A stretch of DNA of 60,361 bases from CAYSPO01 sp964432945 (lineage in GTDB: Bacteria > Bacillota > Clostridia > Tissierellales > Peptoniphilaceae): assembly GCA_964432945.1 (NCBI GenBank), contig CAYSPO010000003.1, positions 1 through 60,361 on the forward strand, in the 5' to 3' direction. Below, piece by piece: positions 1-8,042 of this stretch. A model generated the notes under the pieces. It saw only the letters and a program-made list of their open reading frames with translations, did not search any database and had not been told where the DNA came from. The position numbers and the translations under genes are program-made. Each line of letters starts with the position of its first letter. The first letter of the stretch is position 1.

Positions 1-1
1 A

Positions 2-1186
2 CGCGAAATCCAAATCAATTATCTTAATACAATTAGAATAGCTGGAGGACTTCTATCTAGTGATAACTTAAATAAAGTATCTGAAGTCTTAAAAGCACAA
101 TATGAAATTTATATGAAGATTGCTAAAGCTAATAGAAGATTAGAAAAAATTAATCTTCATTTATTAGATGACTCTTATAAAGCTAAGTTTGCTAAATTAA
201 ATACAGAAAAAGATGCTCTTGAAAAAGAAATCTCTAGCTATAAAATAGATTTAGATAAGGCAACTAAAAAGGTAGAAGAGCTAAGAGAAACTTTAAAAGG
301 CAAAGAAAACTTTGAAGCTTTAGAATCTAGAAAAGACGATGGTATTGACCTTTCTGAGCTTAATGAAAAGGAAATGAGAATCTTAAGAAAAGATTTACAA
401 ATGATTTTCCAAGATCCTTATTCCTCACTTGATACAAAACTTACAGTTGGTAATATTATCGGGGAAGGCGTTCTTGCCCATCATATGTTTAAGTCAACTG
501 ACTCTGAAGGATATGATGAATATATACAAGAAATTATGGCACAGTGTGGGCTAGCTCCATACTTTATCCATAGATATCCTCACCAATTCTCAGGTGGTCA
601 AAGACAAAGAATAGGTATAGCAAGAGCTCTTGCAGTTCAGCCTAACTTCATCGTATGTGATGAAGCTGTATCTGCACTTGACGTTTCTATTCAGTCTCAG
701 GTAATCAACTTACTTCAAGACTTAAGAGAAACAAATGACTTAACTTATTTATTCATAACTCATGACCTTTCAGTAGTTAAGTATATATCTGATAGGATTG
801 CAGTTATGTATTTAGGTAATGTTGCAGAGCTTTCAGAAACAGAAAATCTTTTTGAAAATCCAGCTCACCCTTATACCCAAGCCTTATTAAATGCAATTCC
901 AAGAACTGATGTTGATTCAAACCAAGTTCTTTCTATACTAGAAGGAGACATCCCATCGGCAGTTAATCCACCTAAAGGATGTAAATTCCATACTAGATGT
1001 AAATACTGTTTCGATAGATGCACAGAGTTTGAACCAGGTTTACAAGATATAGGAGATGGACATTTAGTTGCTTGCCACTTATATGATATGGATGAAGAAG
1101 AAAGAAAAGAATATATAAACAAAATAGATAAAAAAGAAGAAATGAGAATAGAAAAAGAAGACGAATCAATGTTTGATGAATTATAA
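2..1186 (+). CDS. oppF: Oligopeptide ABC transporter ATP-binding protein (OppF/AppF type), 5' truncated by the window
   Basis: This is the ATPase of a peptide importer; it would energise uptake of oligopeptides at the inner face of the membrane. The frame is open to the left edge, so the true start and the Walker A loop lie outside the window. Visible in order are a Lys/Glu-rich predicted coiled coil (about bases 113-345), the Q-loop MIFQDPYSSLD (about 401-433), the signature SGGQRQRIGIARAL, the Walker B IVCDEAVSALD, the H-loop FITHDLS, and the family C-terminal region HPYTQALL with a Cys cluster (CKFHTRCKYCFDRC). A long acidic/basic tail follows. In usual OppF proteins Walker A sits roughly 50 residues before the Q-loop, but here at least 130 codons precede it without one, so a coiled-coil insertion is inferred. 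Substrate specificity cannot be read. Confidence 0.9.
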   Translation, partial: REIQINYLNTIRIAGGLLSSDNLNKVSEVLKAQYEIYMKIAKANRRLEKINLHLLDDSYKAKFAKLNTEKDALEKEISSYKIDLDKATKKVEELRETLKGKENFEALESRKDDGIDLSELNEKEMRILRKDLQMIFQDPYSSLDTKLTVGNIIGEGVLAHHMFKSTDSEGYDEYIQEIMAQCGLAPYFIHRYPHQFSGGQRQRIGIARALAVQPNFIVCDEAVSALDVSIQSQVINLLQDLRETNDLTYLFITHDLSVVKYISDRIAVMYLGNVAELSETENLFENPAHPYTQALLNAIPRTDVDSNQVLSILEGDIPSAVNPPKGCKFHTRCKYCFDRCTEFEPGLQDIGDGHLVACHLYDMDEEERKEYINKIDKKEEMRIEKEDESMFDEL

Positions 1187-1210
1187 GAGTAAATATAAGG
1201 TGGTGGCTTG

Positions 1211-1402
1211 ATGAAAAAACCAATAGATAAATTTGGTAAACTTTCCAAAGAAGAACAAGATGAAAAACTCAAATCTCTTAGAGATTTAGAGGTTAGTAAA
1301 GAGGAAGAAAGAGCTATGATATTTGGTGCCTTAAGAACTATCCTTCCACCTATCCTAATATTCTTTGCAATAGTATATTTGCTAATAAGATTCATTTTCT
1401 AA
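1211..1402 (+). CDS. Small single-pass membrane protein, 63 aa, unknown function
   Basis: I do not recognise a family. The first 40 residues are charged and probably cytoplasmic; residues about 41-63 (ILPPILIFFAIVYLLIRFIF) form one membrane helix at the extreme C terminus, which suggests a tail-anchored arrangement. An in-frame TTG lies directly before the ATG at 1211; the ATG is preferred because AAGGTGG (about 1199-1205) lies well spaced upstream. It starts 24 nt after the OppF stop and ends just before a strong terminator, so it is probably the last gene of the peptide-transport operon. Confidence 0.65.
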   Translation: MKKPIDKFGKLSKEEQDEKLKSLRDLEVSKEEERAMIFGALRTILPPILIFFAIVYLLIRFIF

Positions 1403-1405
1403 ATA

Positions 1406-1443
1406 GAAAAAGCAGTTTCGGTAAAACCGAAGCTGCTTTTTTA
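1406..1443. terminator. Rho-independent terminator, probably bidirectional
   Basis: A 12-bp stem (AGCAGTTTCGGT, 1411-1422, with ACCGAAGCTGCT, 1426-1437, one G-T pair) and an AAA loop. A T run follows on the + strand and an A run precedes it, so it can end both the oppF-side operon and the convergent amidohydrolase gene. Confidence 0.85.
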
Positions 1444-1457
1444 TTTATCTTATTTTA

Positions 1458-2639
1458 TTAGAAATTAACTTTTTGATCTTTACCAAGTTCATAAATCAGC
1501 TTACCATCAATAATAGTATAAGCTGCTTCATTATCGATATCTTTAATTGGATTTTTTGTCCAAATAACAACATCTCCATCTTTTCCAACTTCTAATGAAC
1601 CTACTCTATCAGAAATTCCAGTAATTTCTGCAGAATTGATTGTTATTGCTTTTAAAGCTTCCATCTCGTCAAGTCCACTTCTATGAGCTAAACCTGCACA
1701 GATTGGAAGATGAGAAGTAGGTATAACTGGATTATCAGTCATTATTGCTATCTTAACTCCTTTATCATGAAGGATAGCAGGAGTTGTAAATGATCTATTT
1801 TTTAATTCATATTTACTTGCATTAGAAAGGTTAGGTCCACAAATACAAGAAAAACCTTCCCCAGCTATTTCATCTGCTATTAAATGACCTTCTGTACAAT
1901 GATCTAAAGTCATTTCTAAGCCAAATTCTTTAGCAATTCTTATTGCAGAGAAAATATCATCAGATCTATGAGCATGAGCTTTGACAGTAAGTTCTCCTTT
2001 TACAACAGGAATCAATGCTTCACATTTCATATCAAATGCTGGCCATTTAGATGGATCTCCACATTCTTGTCTTTCTATGTACTCAAGAGTTTTATAAATT
2101 TGTTCTCTTATACAAGCTACTATGCCCATTCTTGTGGAAGGAGTTTTAGATTTTTCAGAACCATAAACTCTTTTAACATTTTCACCAAATGCCATTTTCA
2201 TTGCAGCTGGTTCTTTAATAATCATATTTTCAACTCTTTTGCCATAAGTTTTAAGTGCAACAAAAGTTCCACCAATAGCATTAGCACTTCCTGGTCCTGT
2301 TACAACAGAAGTTACTCCTCCTTGTCTTGCTTCTAGAAAACCTAAGTCACAAGGATAAACTCCATCAATAGCTCTCATATGAGGAGTTATTGGATCAGTA
2401 ATTTCGTTGTAATCTCTACCTTCCCAGCCAATTCCTTCTTCACCAATTCCTATATGGCTATGAGGATCTACAATCCCCGGAGTAACCATTTGACCTTTGG
2501 CATCGATTACTTCACAGTCTTCAGGAATACTTACAGATTCTCCAACTTCTTTTATCTTACCATTTTCAATCAATATAGTTCCATTTTCTATAATTTGACC
2601 TGCCATAGTATAAACTTTACCATTTGTTATTGCTAACAT
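1458..2639 (-). CDS. Amidohydrolase (imidazolonepropionase/dihydroorotase-like superfamily)
   Basis: A 393-residue metal-dependent hydrolase of the amidohydrolase superfamily; the true substrate is unknown. The N terminus has the usual beta-sandwich start (ITNGKVYTMAGQIIENGTILIENGKI would span two strands) and then the metal motif VDPHSHIG near residue 60. Further ligand-type motifs are KAHAHRSDD (about 220), LDHCTEGH (about 247) and the Asp in IMTDNPV (about 300). The C terminus returns to the sandwich (GKDGDVVIWTKNPI). Start at 2639 is supported by GAGGTG upstream. It is a single gene between two terminator-like structures and convergent with the oppF operon. Family assignment is firm; a role in amino-acid or N-acyl compound breakdown is inference. 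Confidence 0.85.
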   Translation of the reverse strand: MLAITNGKVYTMAGQIIENGTILIENGKIKEVGESVSIPEDCEVIDAKGQMVTPGIVDPHSHIGIGEEGIGWEGRDYNEITDPITPHMRAIDGVYPCDLGFLEARQGGVTSVVTGPGSANAIGGTFVALKTYGKRVENMIIKEPAAMKMAFGENVKRVYGSEKSKTPSTRMGIVACIREQIYKTLEYIERQECGDPSKWPAFDMKCEALIPVVKGELTVKAHAHRSDDIFSAIRIAKEFGLEMTLDHCTEGHLIADEIAGEGFSCICGPNLSNASKYELKNRSFTTPAILHDKGVKIAIMTDNPVIPTSHLPICAGLAHRSGLDEMEALKAITINSAEITGISDRVGSLEVGKDGDVVIWTKNPIKDIDNEAAYTIIDGKLIYELGKDQKVNF

Positions 2640-2794
2640 TTTATCACCTCTATATTCATTATATATGAAATATAGAGATAACTAAATAGCTTTAAGATTT
2701 TTTAAATAATATTCTTATATTTTAACGATTATCTATTAAGTTTATTTCATTTTTTTATATATGTATTATGGTAAACTCAATGTGAGGTGAAAAA

Positions 2795-4036
2795 ATGAAA
2801 AAATTAACAAAAGTTGAAAAAGCATGGATTACTTACGATATAGCTAATTCTGCTTTTATTCTATTAGCAACTACAATACTTCCAGTTGTCTTTAATAAAG
2901 TTGCTGAAAAATCACTTAATCCTACACAATATCTAGCTTACTGGGGTTATGCAGTTAGTATATCAACTCTATTTACTGCTTTTCTTGGCCCAATACTTGG
3001 AACTATTGCCGATAGAAAGGGAAAAATGCCTTTCTTCAAACTTTTCCTAATTATTGGTATCCCCTCTCTATTTATCTTATCTTTTGTAAATAGTTGGACA
3101 ATATTCTTAATTTTATTTGTTCTTGCTAGGATAGGCTTTAATGGAGCTAATGTTTTTTATGATAGTATGCTTGTAGATGTATCTCCTATTGAAAATAGAG
3201 ATGTTGTATCTTCCTATGGCTTTGCATGGGGCTATATAGGCTCTTGTATTCCTTTTATTATTTCAATCGCAATTATAATATTTTCTAGTAAATTAGGAAT
3301 ATCATCAAAACTAGCAACTAATTTAAGTTTTATTATCACTGGTGTTTGGTGGCTTGTATTCTCCGTTCCTTTAATTAAAACTTATGAGCAAAAATATTTT
3401 TATGAAGGAGATACTGAAATAAATAATATAGTAAAAGATACTTTTTCTGAGTTATTTTCAACATTAAAAGATATCTTTAAAAACAAACAAGTCCTTATGT
3501 TTCTTCTTGCCTTTTTCTTTTATATTGATGGAGTATCTACAATTATCAATATGGCAACAGCCTACGGGCAAAGTCTTGGTTTAGATTCTAATATGTTAAT
3601 TTTAGCTCTTTTAATGACACAGTTTGTTGCCTTTCCTGCAACTCTATTTTTTGCAAGGGCATCTAAAACTGTATCTACAACTAAACTTTTACAAATATGT
3701 ATTTTAGGTTATACAGTTATAACTCTTTTTGCCATACAACTTGATAAAATTTGGGAATTTTGGCTATTGGCATTTGCAGTAGGACTTTTCCAAGGAGCAG
3801 TACAATCTCTGTCTAGATCACATTTTTCCAAAATTATTCCAGCAACTAAATCAGGAAGATACTTTGGTATCTATGATATCTTTGGAAAAGGAGCTTCATT
3901 TTTTGGAACTATGACAGTAGCAGTAATTACTCAAATAACTGGAAAACAACAAATAGGAATAGGCTTTTTATTAGTGTTTTTCGTAGTTGGCTTAATCCTT
4001 TTCAATTATTCTAATAGTATAAGTAAAACTAAATAA
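2795..4036 (+). CDS. MFS transporter of the UMF1/Atg22-like family
   Basis: A 413-residue integral membrane protein with about 12 hydrophobic helices. The N-terminal motif YDIANSAFILL is the hallmark of the UMF1 (unknown major facilitator 1) family, and the MFS loop motif GTIADRKGKMPF lies between helices 2 and 3. The C-terminal half has the family segment GLFQGAVQSLSRS. The probable role is secondary transport of a small solute, possibly amino-acid efflux by analogy with Atg22; the substrate is unknown. The start at 2795 is preceded by GTGAGGTGA (2781-2789). It is monocistronic by context. Confidence 0.85.
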   Translation: MKKLTKVEKAWITYDIANSAFILLATTILPVVFNKVAEKSLNPTQYLAYWGYAVSISTLFTAFLGPILGTIADRKGKMPFFKLFLIIGIPSLFILSFVNSWTIFLILFVLARIGFNGANVFYDSMLVDVSPIENRDVVSSYGFAWGYIGSCIPFIISIAIIIFSSKLGISSKLATNLSFIITGVWWLVFSVPLIKTYEQKYFYEGDTEINNIVKDTFSELFSTLKDIFKNKQVLMFLLAFFFYIDGVSTIINMATAYGQSLGLDSNMLILALLMTQFVAFPATLFFARASKTVSTTKLLQICILGYTVITLFAIQLDKIWEFWLLAFAVGLFQGAVQSLSRSHFSKIIPATKSGRYFGIYDIFGKGASFFGTMTVAVITQITGKQQIGIGFLLVFFVVGLILFNYSNSISKTK

Positions 4037-4044
4037 AATATACC

Positions 4045-4078
4045 TACTCCCTATATTATAAATATAATATAGGGAGTA
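4045..4078. repeat. Perfect 16-bp inverted repeat after the UMF1 gene
   Basis: Arms 4045-4060 and 4063-4078 (TACTCCCTATATTATA and its complement) make an almost loopless hairpin 9 nt past the stop codon. It lacks a T run on either strand, so it may be a 3'-end stabiliser or an unusual terminator. Confidence 0.6.
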
Positions 4079-4139
4079 AGTAATTGACTAAAAATTGATT
4101 AAATGTTAATATGTCTTTACTTGATTATGAAATTTTCAC

Positions 4140-4215
4140 GGGGTGTTGGCTCAGCTGGTAGAGCGTCACGTTGACATCGTGAAGGTCACTGGTTCGAGTC
4201 CAGTACATCCCACCA
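4140..4215 (+). tRNA. tRNA-Val (anticodon GAC)
   Basis: The cloverleaf can be folded by eye: acceptor GGGGTGT (4140-4146) with ACATCCC (4205-4211, one G-T pair), D arm GCTC...GAGC, anticodon stem TCACG/CGTGA around loop TTGACAT giving anticodon GAC, and T arm ACTGG-TTCGAGT-CCAGT. The discriminator A and CCA end (4213-4215) are encoded. It is a single tRNA with no neighbouring integrase gene. Confidence 0.97.
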
Positions 4216-4316
4216 AAAATTTTCATAATCTTTTTTTTATTAGATAAATTCCATATTTATAATAATTAAATATAATAAATATGTTATTATATCTTTAGGC
4301 ATTAAGGAGGCTATTT

Positions 4317-4490
4317 ATGGAATATTTGAATTTTGTTATTTTTGGACTTCTGTTAATTTTTACAGGTATACTTGTATCCTTTATATATCCTGGAGAACAA
4401 ATTTATTTCTTTGTTTTCGCTGGCTTATGCATATCTTTCGGGATAATTAAAATTTTCCTAAATATCAAAAATAAAAAAGCAAAAAAATAA
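4317..4490 (+). CDS. Small two-helix membrane protein, 57 aa
   Basis: A short gene with a textbook ribosome binding site (AAGGAGG, 4304-4310, six bases before the ATG). The product has two hydrophobic segments, residues about 6-24 (FVIFGLLLIFTGILVSFIY) and 30-48 (YFFVFAGLCISFGIIKIFL), and a basic tail NIKNKKAKK. I recognise no family. It stands alone between tRNA-Val and a terminator. Its membrane location is likely; function is unknown. Confidence 0.6.
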   Translation: MEYLNFVIFGLLLIFTGILVSFIYPGEQIYFFVFAGLCISFGIIKIFLNIKNKKAKK

Positions 4491-4501
4491 GCAACTACAT
4501 A

Positions 4502-4532
4502 AAAAGCTCACCTATATAGGTGAGCTTTTAAC
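4502..4532. terminator. Rho-independent terminator
   Basis: The stem AAAAGCTCACCTA with TAGGTGAGCTTTT (4502-4529), flanked by A and T runs. It ends the 57-aa gene and could also serve the convergent DUF4085 gene. Confidence 0.8.
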
Positions 4533-4566
4533 TTATAATTTTTTATAAATTTTCTTTTATTTCTAA

Positions 4567-5478
4567 CTAAAAACTTTTAACTTCTATATCTTCAAAGAAT
4601 ATAGTAACATACTTTAATTCTGGATATTGGCCAGCTAAAATATGAAGCTCATATCCCCCATCTACTGCATACATTTCATGGTAAAGAAAAACAACTTCTT
4701 CTTCATCTTCGCCAAAGCTAATATCTTCAAACTCTAGGAATTTAGCATTTTTAAAAGTTATATTATAGTTTTTATATTCATCATCTAGGTCATATCCAAG
4801 AAGATGCATTTTAATATCGCTATTAGCTTCTTCTAAATTACTTATAATTCCATCATGAATATAGAAAGGATCTTGTATTTCTACGGAAATTTTATCATAT
4901 TCTTTTTCCATAATTCCAATACTTTCATTAAATACTCTTTCATATTCTTCTTCATTTAATTTTTCTTCAGCTTCTAATTTTTCATAGGTACTCTTAGGCA
5001 TATATCCAAGAGCAACTATTCTTTCATCAACTTCTTCATTTACATATTCTGGTAAGAAATATCTGCTAGCTTCTAAATTAGCTTCAAAGTAATTTTTAAA
5101 AATTTCTTTTGCTTCTTCTTCATCAAATTCATCTCTATTAGCGAATTCATCTTCCATTCTTTTGTTCTCAAGCTCTTGATATTTTTCAAGCTCTTCTAAA
5201 CTTTCAGGATGTCTTTCGTTAATATGATTTCCATCTTCATCTAAATCTGTAATAAGGATATCTGTTAATTCAAGGCTACTAAAGTCAACTAGGTCTTGGA
5301 ATTTTATTGGTGGCTCATTATAAGTCTTTCTTTCTTCCTCAACAAATTCCTTCTCAGCTTCCTTATATAGTTCTTCTATTTCCTCATTAGTGTACTGTTT
5401 ATCTTCTATTTCAACAAAATCAGAGGTATAATCTAACCCATAACCTAATTCATACCATTCTTTAGTAAAATAACGCAT
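4567..5478 (-). CDS. DUF4085-like acidic protein, 303 aa
   Basis: A very acidic, soluble protein without signal peptide or membrane helix. The N-terminal MRYFTKEWYELGY and the C-terminal part (DPFYIHDGIISN near residue 205, then YHEMYAVDGGYELHILAG near 270) resemble the DUF4085 family of Firmicutes, whose function is unknown. The middle third (residues about 30-200) is Glu-rich and probably helical. The ATG at 5478 is supported by AAGGAAGGAT just upstream. It is monocistronic and convergent with the preceding small gene. Family membership is recalled from its sequence pattern and not searched. Confidence 0.7.
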   Translation of the reverse strand: MRYFTKEWYELGYGLDYTSDFVEIEDKQYTNEEIEELYKEAEKEFVEEERKTYNEPPIKFQDLVDFSSLELTDILITDLDEDGNHINERHPESLEELEKYQELENKRMEDEFANRDEFDEEEAKEIFKNYFEANLEASRYFLPEYVNEEVDERIVALGYMPKSTYEKLEAEEKLNEEEYERVFNESIGIMEKEYDKISVEIQDPFYIHDGIISNLEEANSDIKMHLLGYDLDDEYKNYNITFKNAKFLEFEDISFGEDEEEVVFLYHEMYAVDGGYELHILAGQYPELKYVTIFFEDIEVKSF

Positions 5479-5707
5479 AGTTTATCCTTCCTTATCCTAA
5501 AAATATTAATATATACATTGATTTTATTAGAATACAAGATAAATTGCAATCTTTCTAAACGATATATTAGAATTTTTTATATTAACTATCAATCTATATC
5601 ATATTTATTAGTATAAATTTGTAAAATAACATTTTTCTAATATAATTTCTTTTAATAATAGAGGTTTTGGGGTAAACTTATAATATAAATAATAAGTGAG
5701 GTGTATT

Positions 5708-6127
5708 ATGAATAACAAAGCAAAGGTTACTCAAGCTAAAAATACTTGTGAAACAATAATAAAACTTCTAGATAAGTCTATAAAAGAACTATCAAAAGCT
5801 AATAAATGGGGATTTTTTGACTTAGCAGGAGGTAAAGGATTCACTAGTATTGTAAAGAGAAATAAAATGAGTTCTTATAGAAAAATAGGAAAAAAGATTG
5901 AAAAAGAATCTAAAAAACTAAAAAGTCAATTAAATTCTCTAAATATCTCTATGCCTTCCACTCCTACAACTAAATCTGGAAGTTTCGTAGGAAAAATATT
6001 AGATATTTTTGCAGACAACACAGCAGTAGATGCTATCGTACAAAAAAATATAATAGATGCAAAAAAAGAACTAGAAGTTTATAGAAAAGAATTAAAAGAT
6101 GTTCAAAAACAGCTAAAGAAATTATAA
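5708..6127 (+). CDS. Hypothetical basic helical protein, 139 aa
   Basis: A Lys-rich, soluble, largely alpha-helical protein with predicted coiled coils at about residues 5-35, 60-85 and 110-139. A Gly-containing segment WGFFDLAGGKGF (about 36-47) precedes KRNKM, a pattern I have seen only in uncharacterised Firmicutes proteins. An in-frame GTG at 5696 is upstream, but GAGGTG (5698-5703) overlaps it, so the ATG at 5708 is the better start. It is a single gene ending at a terminator. Function is unknown. Confidence 0.6.
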   Translation: MNNKAKVTQAKNTCETIIKLLDKSIKELSKANKWGFFDLAGGKGFTSIVKRNKMSSYRKIGKKIEKESKKLKSQLNSLNISMPSTPTTKSGSFVGKILDIFADNTAVDAIVQKNIIDAKKELEVYRKELKDVQKQLKKL

Positions 6128-6133
6128 AAAATT

Positions 6134-6168
6134 ATAGCTTCCATTTATTTGGAAGCTATTTTTATTTT
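6134..6168. terminator. Bidirectional terminator
   Basis: Stem ATAGCTTCC (6134-6142) with GGAAGCTAT (6151-6159), then TTTTTATTTT on the + strand; A-rich sequence before it gives a U tract on the other strand. It lies between two convergent genes and its 3' tail runs into the stop of the UROD-like gene. Confidence 0.8.
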
Positions 6169-7372
6169 ATATTAAAGTGTGTAGGATAATTACCTAATTT
6201 ATGACTTCCTAAGCTCATCACATATTCATAAATGAAATCTATATTTTCAATAGGAGTATAAGGGGATACAGCACAACCAGCATTCAAAATAAATCCACCT
6301 TTATTATCAGCTCCTTTTAAAATACATTCATCTACCGAATCTTTAACTGTACTCTTATCTCCTTCAATTAAAACTTCTATAGGAGGAATATTTCCCACAA
6401 TAGTCATATTATCTCCCAAAGTCTCTTTCAAAACACCTAAATCTTCACAATTATCTACATATATTCCAGATAAACTCACCTTTTTCAAGTCTTGCCAAAT
6501 TTCCTTTGATGACCCACATAGATGAATAGATGGCTTATGTTTTGTAATGGAATAAATTTCCTCTATAAGAGTAATTAAATTAGGTAAAATAAACTCCCTG
6601 TATTGAACTTCAGATAACAAAGACAAACTAGAGGAAGGATCACTTATATAAACATGCCTATGCCCAAACTCTTTATCAAAAAGTTCTATCCATTTTATTG
6701 AGTACTCTAAGCACTTATCCAATAAAGCTTTTAGTTTAACATTATCTTTTTTTGTATCTCTAAGTAATTTCTCCTCACTTCTCAAGCCACTAGCATAAGT
6801 GAAAGAACCTTTTGTTGTGTTGATAAATTTATACTGAGGTAAGGCATCTATTATTTTTCCCATAGATTTTAATTTAGATTCAAAAAACACTTGAGTATTT
6901 TTATCATTAATCAAAGACAAGTCTATTTTATCTTTCATAATAAAACTACTGATATACTCTATGCTATCTTCAGGATAATCAACAATTGATCCGAAGTTTT
7001 CTCCAAAAGCCTGCCTAGATATGCCTAAGGGATATATATCTATCCCATATTTTTCATATAAAATCTGTAATATTTCAACAGAAACTTCAAAAGTAGACTG
7101 CTCTTTCAAAGAATATCCCAGACTTNNNNNNNNNNNNNNNNNNNNNNNNNNNNNNNNNNNNNNNNNNNNNNNNNNNNNNNNNNNNNNNNNNNNNNNNNNN
7201 NNNNNNNNNNNNNNNNNNNNNNNNNTATTTCAACAGAAACTTCAAAAGTAGACTGCTCTTTCAAAGAATATCCCAGACTTCGACCGACAACTTGATTAAT
7301 ACCTGTAATATAAAGTGGAAGAGAGTCTATTTCTTCACCTTTCATATAGTTAATATAATTTTCTAAAAACAA
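6162..7372 (-). CDS. Uroporphyrinogen decarboxylase-family (MtaA/CmuA-like) methyltransferase; intact once the assembly gap is collapsed
   Basis: The gene is interrupted by 100 N and a duplicated 55-base segment. Removing 155 nt gives one 351-residue frame. The fold belongs to the UROD/corrinoid methyltransferase family; the zinc-ligand pattern of MtaA/CmuA is visible as HLCGSSK (His-x-Cys) with a later Cys in ILNAGCAVSPYTP, which favours a methyltransferase over true heme-pathway UROD. The start is TTG at 7372, supported by AAAGGATGAG upstream; the first internal ATG lacks a binding site. It follows the phosphodiesterase gene by 15 nt and is probably co-transcribed. No corrinoid protein gene is nearby, so the methyl donor and acceptor are unknown. 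Confidence 0.8.
7071..7280. other. Assembly gap: 100 N flanked by an identical 55-base repeat
   Basis: Bases 7071-7125 are identical to 7226-7280, with exactly 100 N between them. The two contig ends almost certainly overlap by 55 bases (an assembly k-mer length) and a scaffolder put in a fixed-size gap. The duplication is not biological. Confidence 0.95.
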
Positions 7373-7387
7373 CTTTATCTCATCCTT

Positions 7388-7882
7388 TTACTTGGCAGGA
7401 GCAACGATTATTTTTTTGAATTCAACTTTGTTCTCTAAATCTAAAATCCCAAAACTTGTAGGATCATAAGAGTACTTAGCAATACTTGGACTTCCGGGAT
7501 TATAATAATATATTCCATTGATAATTTCTTCATGGTAGACATGGGTGTGACCAAATAAACAAATATCAAACTTTTCCTTTTCAGCCTTCTCCCTAAGCTG
7601 ACTTAAATCGTTTTCTACTTTATATTTATGTCCATGACAAGCAAAAATTTTATATCCATTTAATTCTATTATCTCTTCATCACTAAATTTACCATAAAGC
7701 ATATAGTCATTATTACCTAAAACGCTTATTCCATCTAAAAAAGTTTTATTTTCTAATACAGAACCATCTTCATATAAATCTCCTAAAAATATTATATACT
7801 CTGCTTTATATTCCTTTATCAATCTTGCTGTTTCATCTAAACACTTGTTATGAGTATCACTTACTATTGCAATTCTATTCAT
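7388..7882 (-). CDS. YfcE/MJ0936-type metallophosphoesterase
   Basis: A 164-residue calcineurin-like phosphodiesterase of the YfcE/MJ0936 family. All metal-binding motifs are present in order: SDTHN (D-x-H, near residue 8), FLGDLYEDG (GD), LGNNDY (GNND), ACHGHKY and FGHTHVYH (GHTH). Such enzymes hydrolyse phosphodiesters in the cytoplasm with Mn or Ni; the natural substrate is generally unknown. A longer frame extends upstream, but the ATG at 7882 is directly preceded by AAAGGTGAT, so it is the start. It is the first gene of a two-gene operon with the UROD-like methyltransferase. Confidence 0.9.
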   Translation of the reverse strand: MNRIAIVSDTHNKCLDETARLIKEYKAEYIIFLGDLYEDGSVLENKTFLDGISVLGNNDYMLYGKFSDEEIIELNGYKIFACHGHKYKVENDLSQLREKAEKEKFDICLFGHTHVYHEEIINGIYYYNPGSPSIAKYSYDPTSFGILDLENKVEFKKIIVAPAK

Positions 7883-7984
7883 TTTATCACCTTTGTATTT
7901 TCCCTTGTTCTTAGTAATCATTATATATCTATCAAGAAATTTTTGCATTATTTATAGATATATTTAATATTTATACAATTAATA

Positions 7985-8012
7985 TTGATTTTACTCCTAG
8001 ATATGCTATCAT
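7985..8012 (+). promoter_or_regulatory. Probable sigma-A promoter of the ABC importer operon
   Basis: TTGATT (7985-7990), 16 nt, TATCAT (8007-8012), about 30 nt before the lipoprotein start. No Fur-type palindrome or TPP riboswitch is visible here. Confidence 0.5.
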
Positions 8013-8042
8013 AAACATAAGAAAAGATGAAAGGAAGATAAA

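Noticed and set aside
871..1395. 174-codon minus-strand frame over the end of oppF
   Set aside because: Lies opposite a conserved coding region and a small gene with good signals, with Ser/Leu-rich composition typical of antisense frames in AT-rich DNA.
4140..4215. tRNA-Val as attachment site of an integrated element
   Set aside because: No integrase, no repeated tRNA 3' end further on, and the neighbours look like ordinary chromosomal genes.
7021..7251. Reading frame crossing the N run on the + strand at 7.0-7.25 kb
   Set aside because: It is antisense to the UROD-like gene and contains 34 undetermined codons and the duplicated segment, so it is an artefact.
7949..8042. TPP riboswitch or Fur box in front of the importer genes
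   Set aside because: Neither the TPP aptamer core (CUGAGA) nor a 19-bp Fur palindrome is visible, so the substrate was left open.
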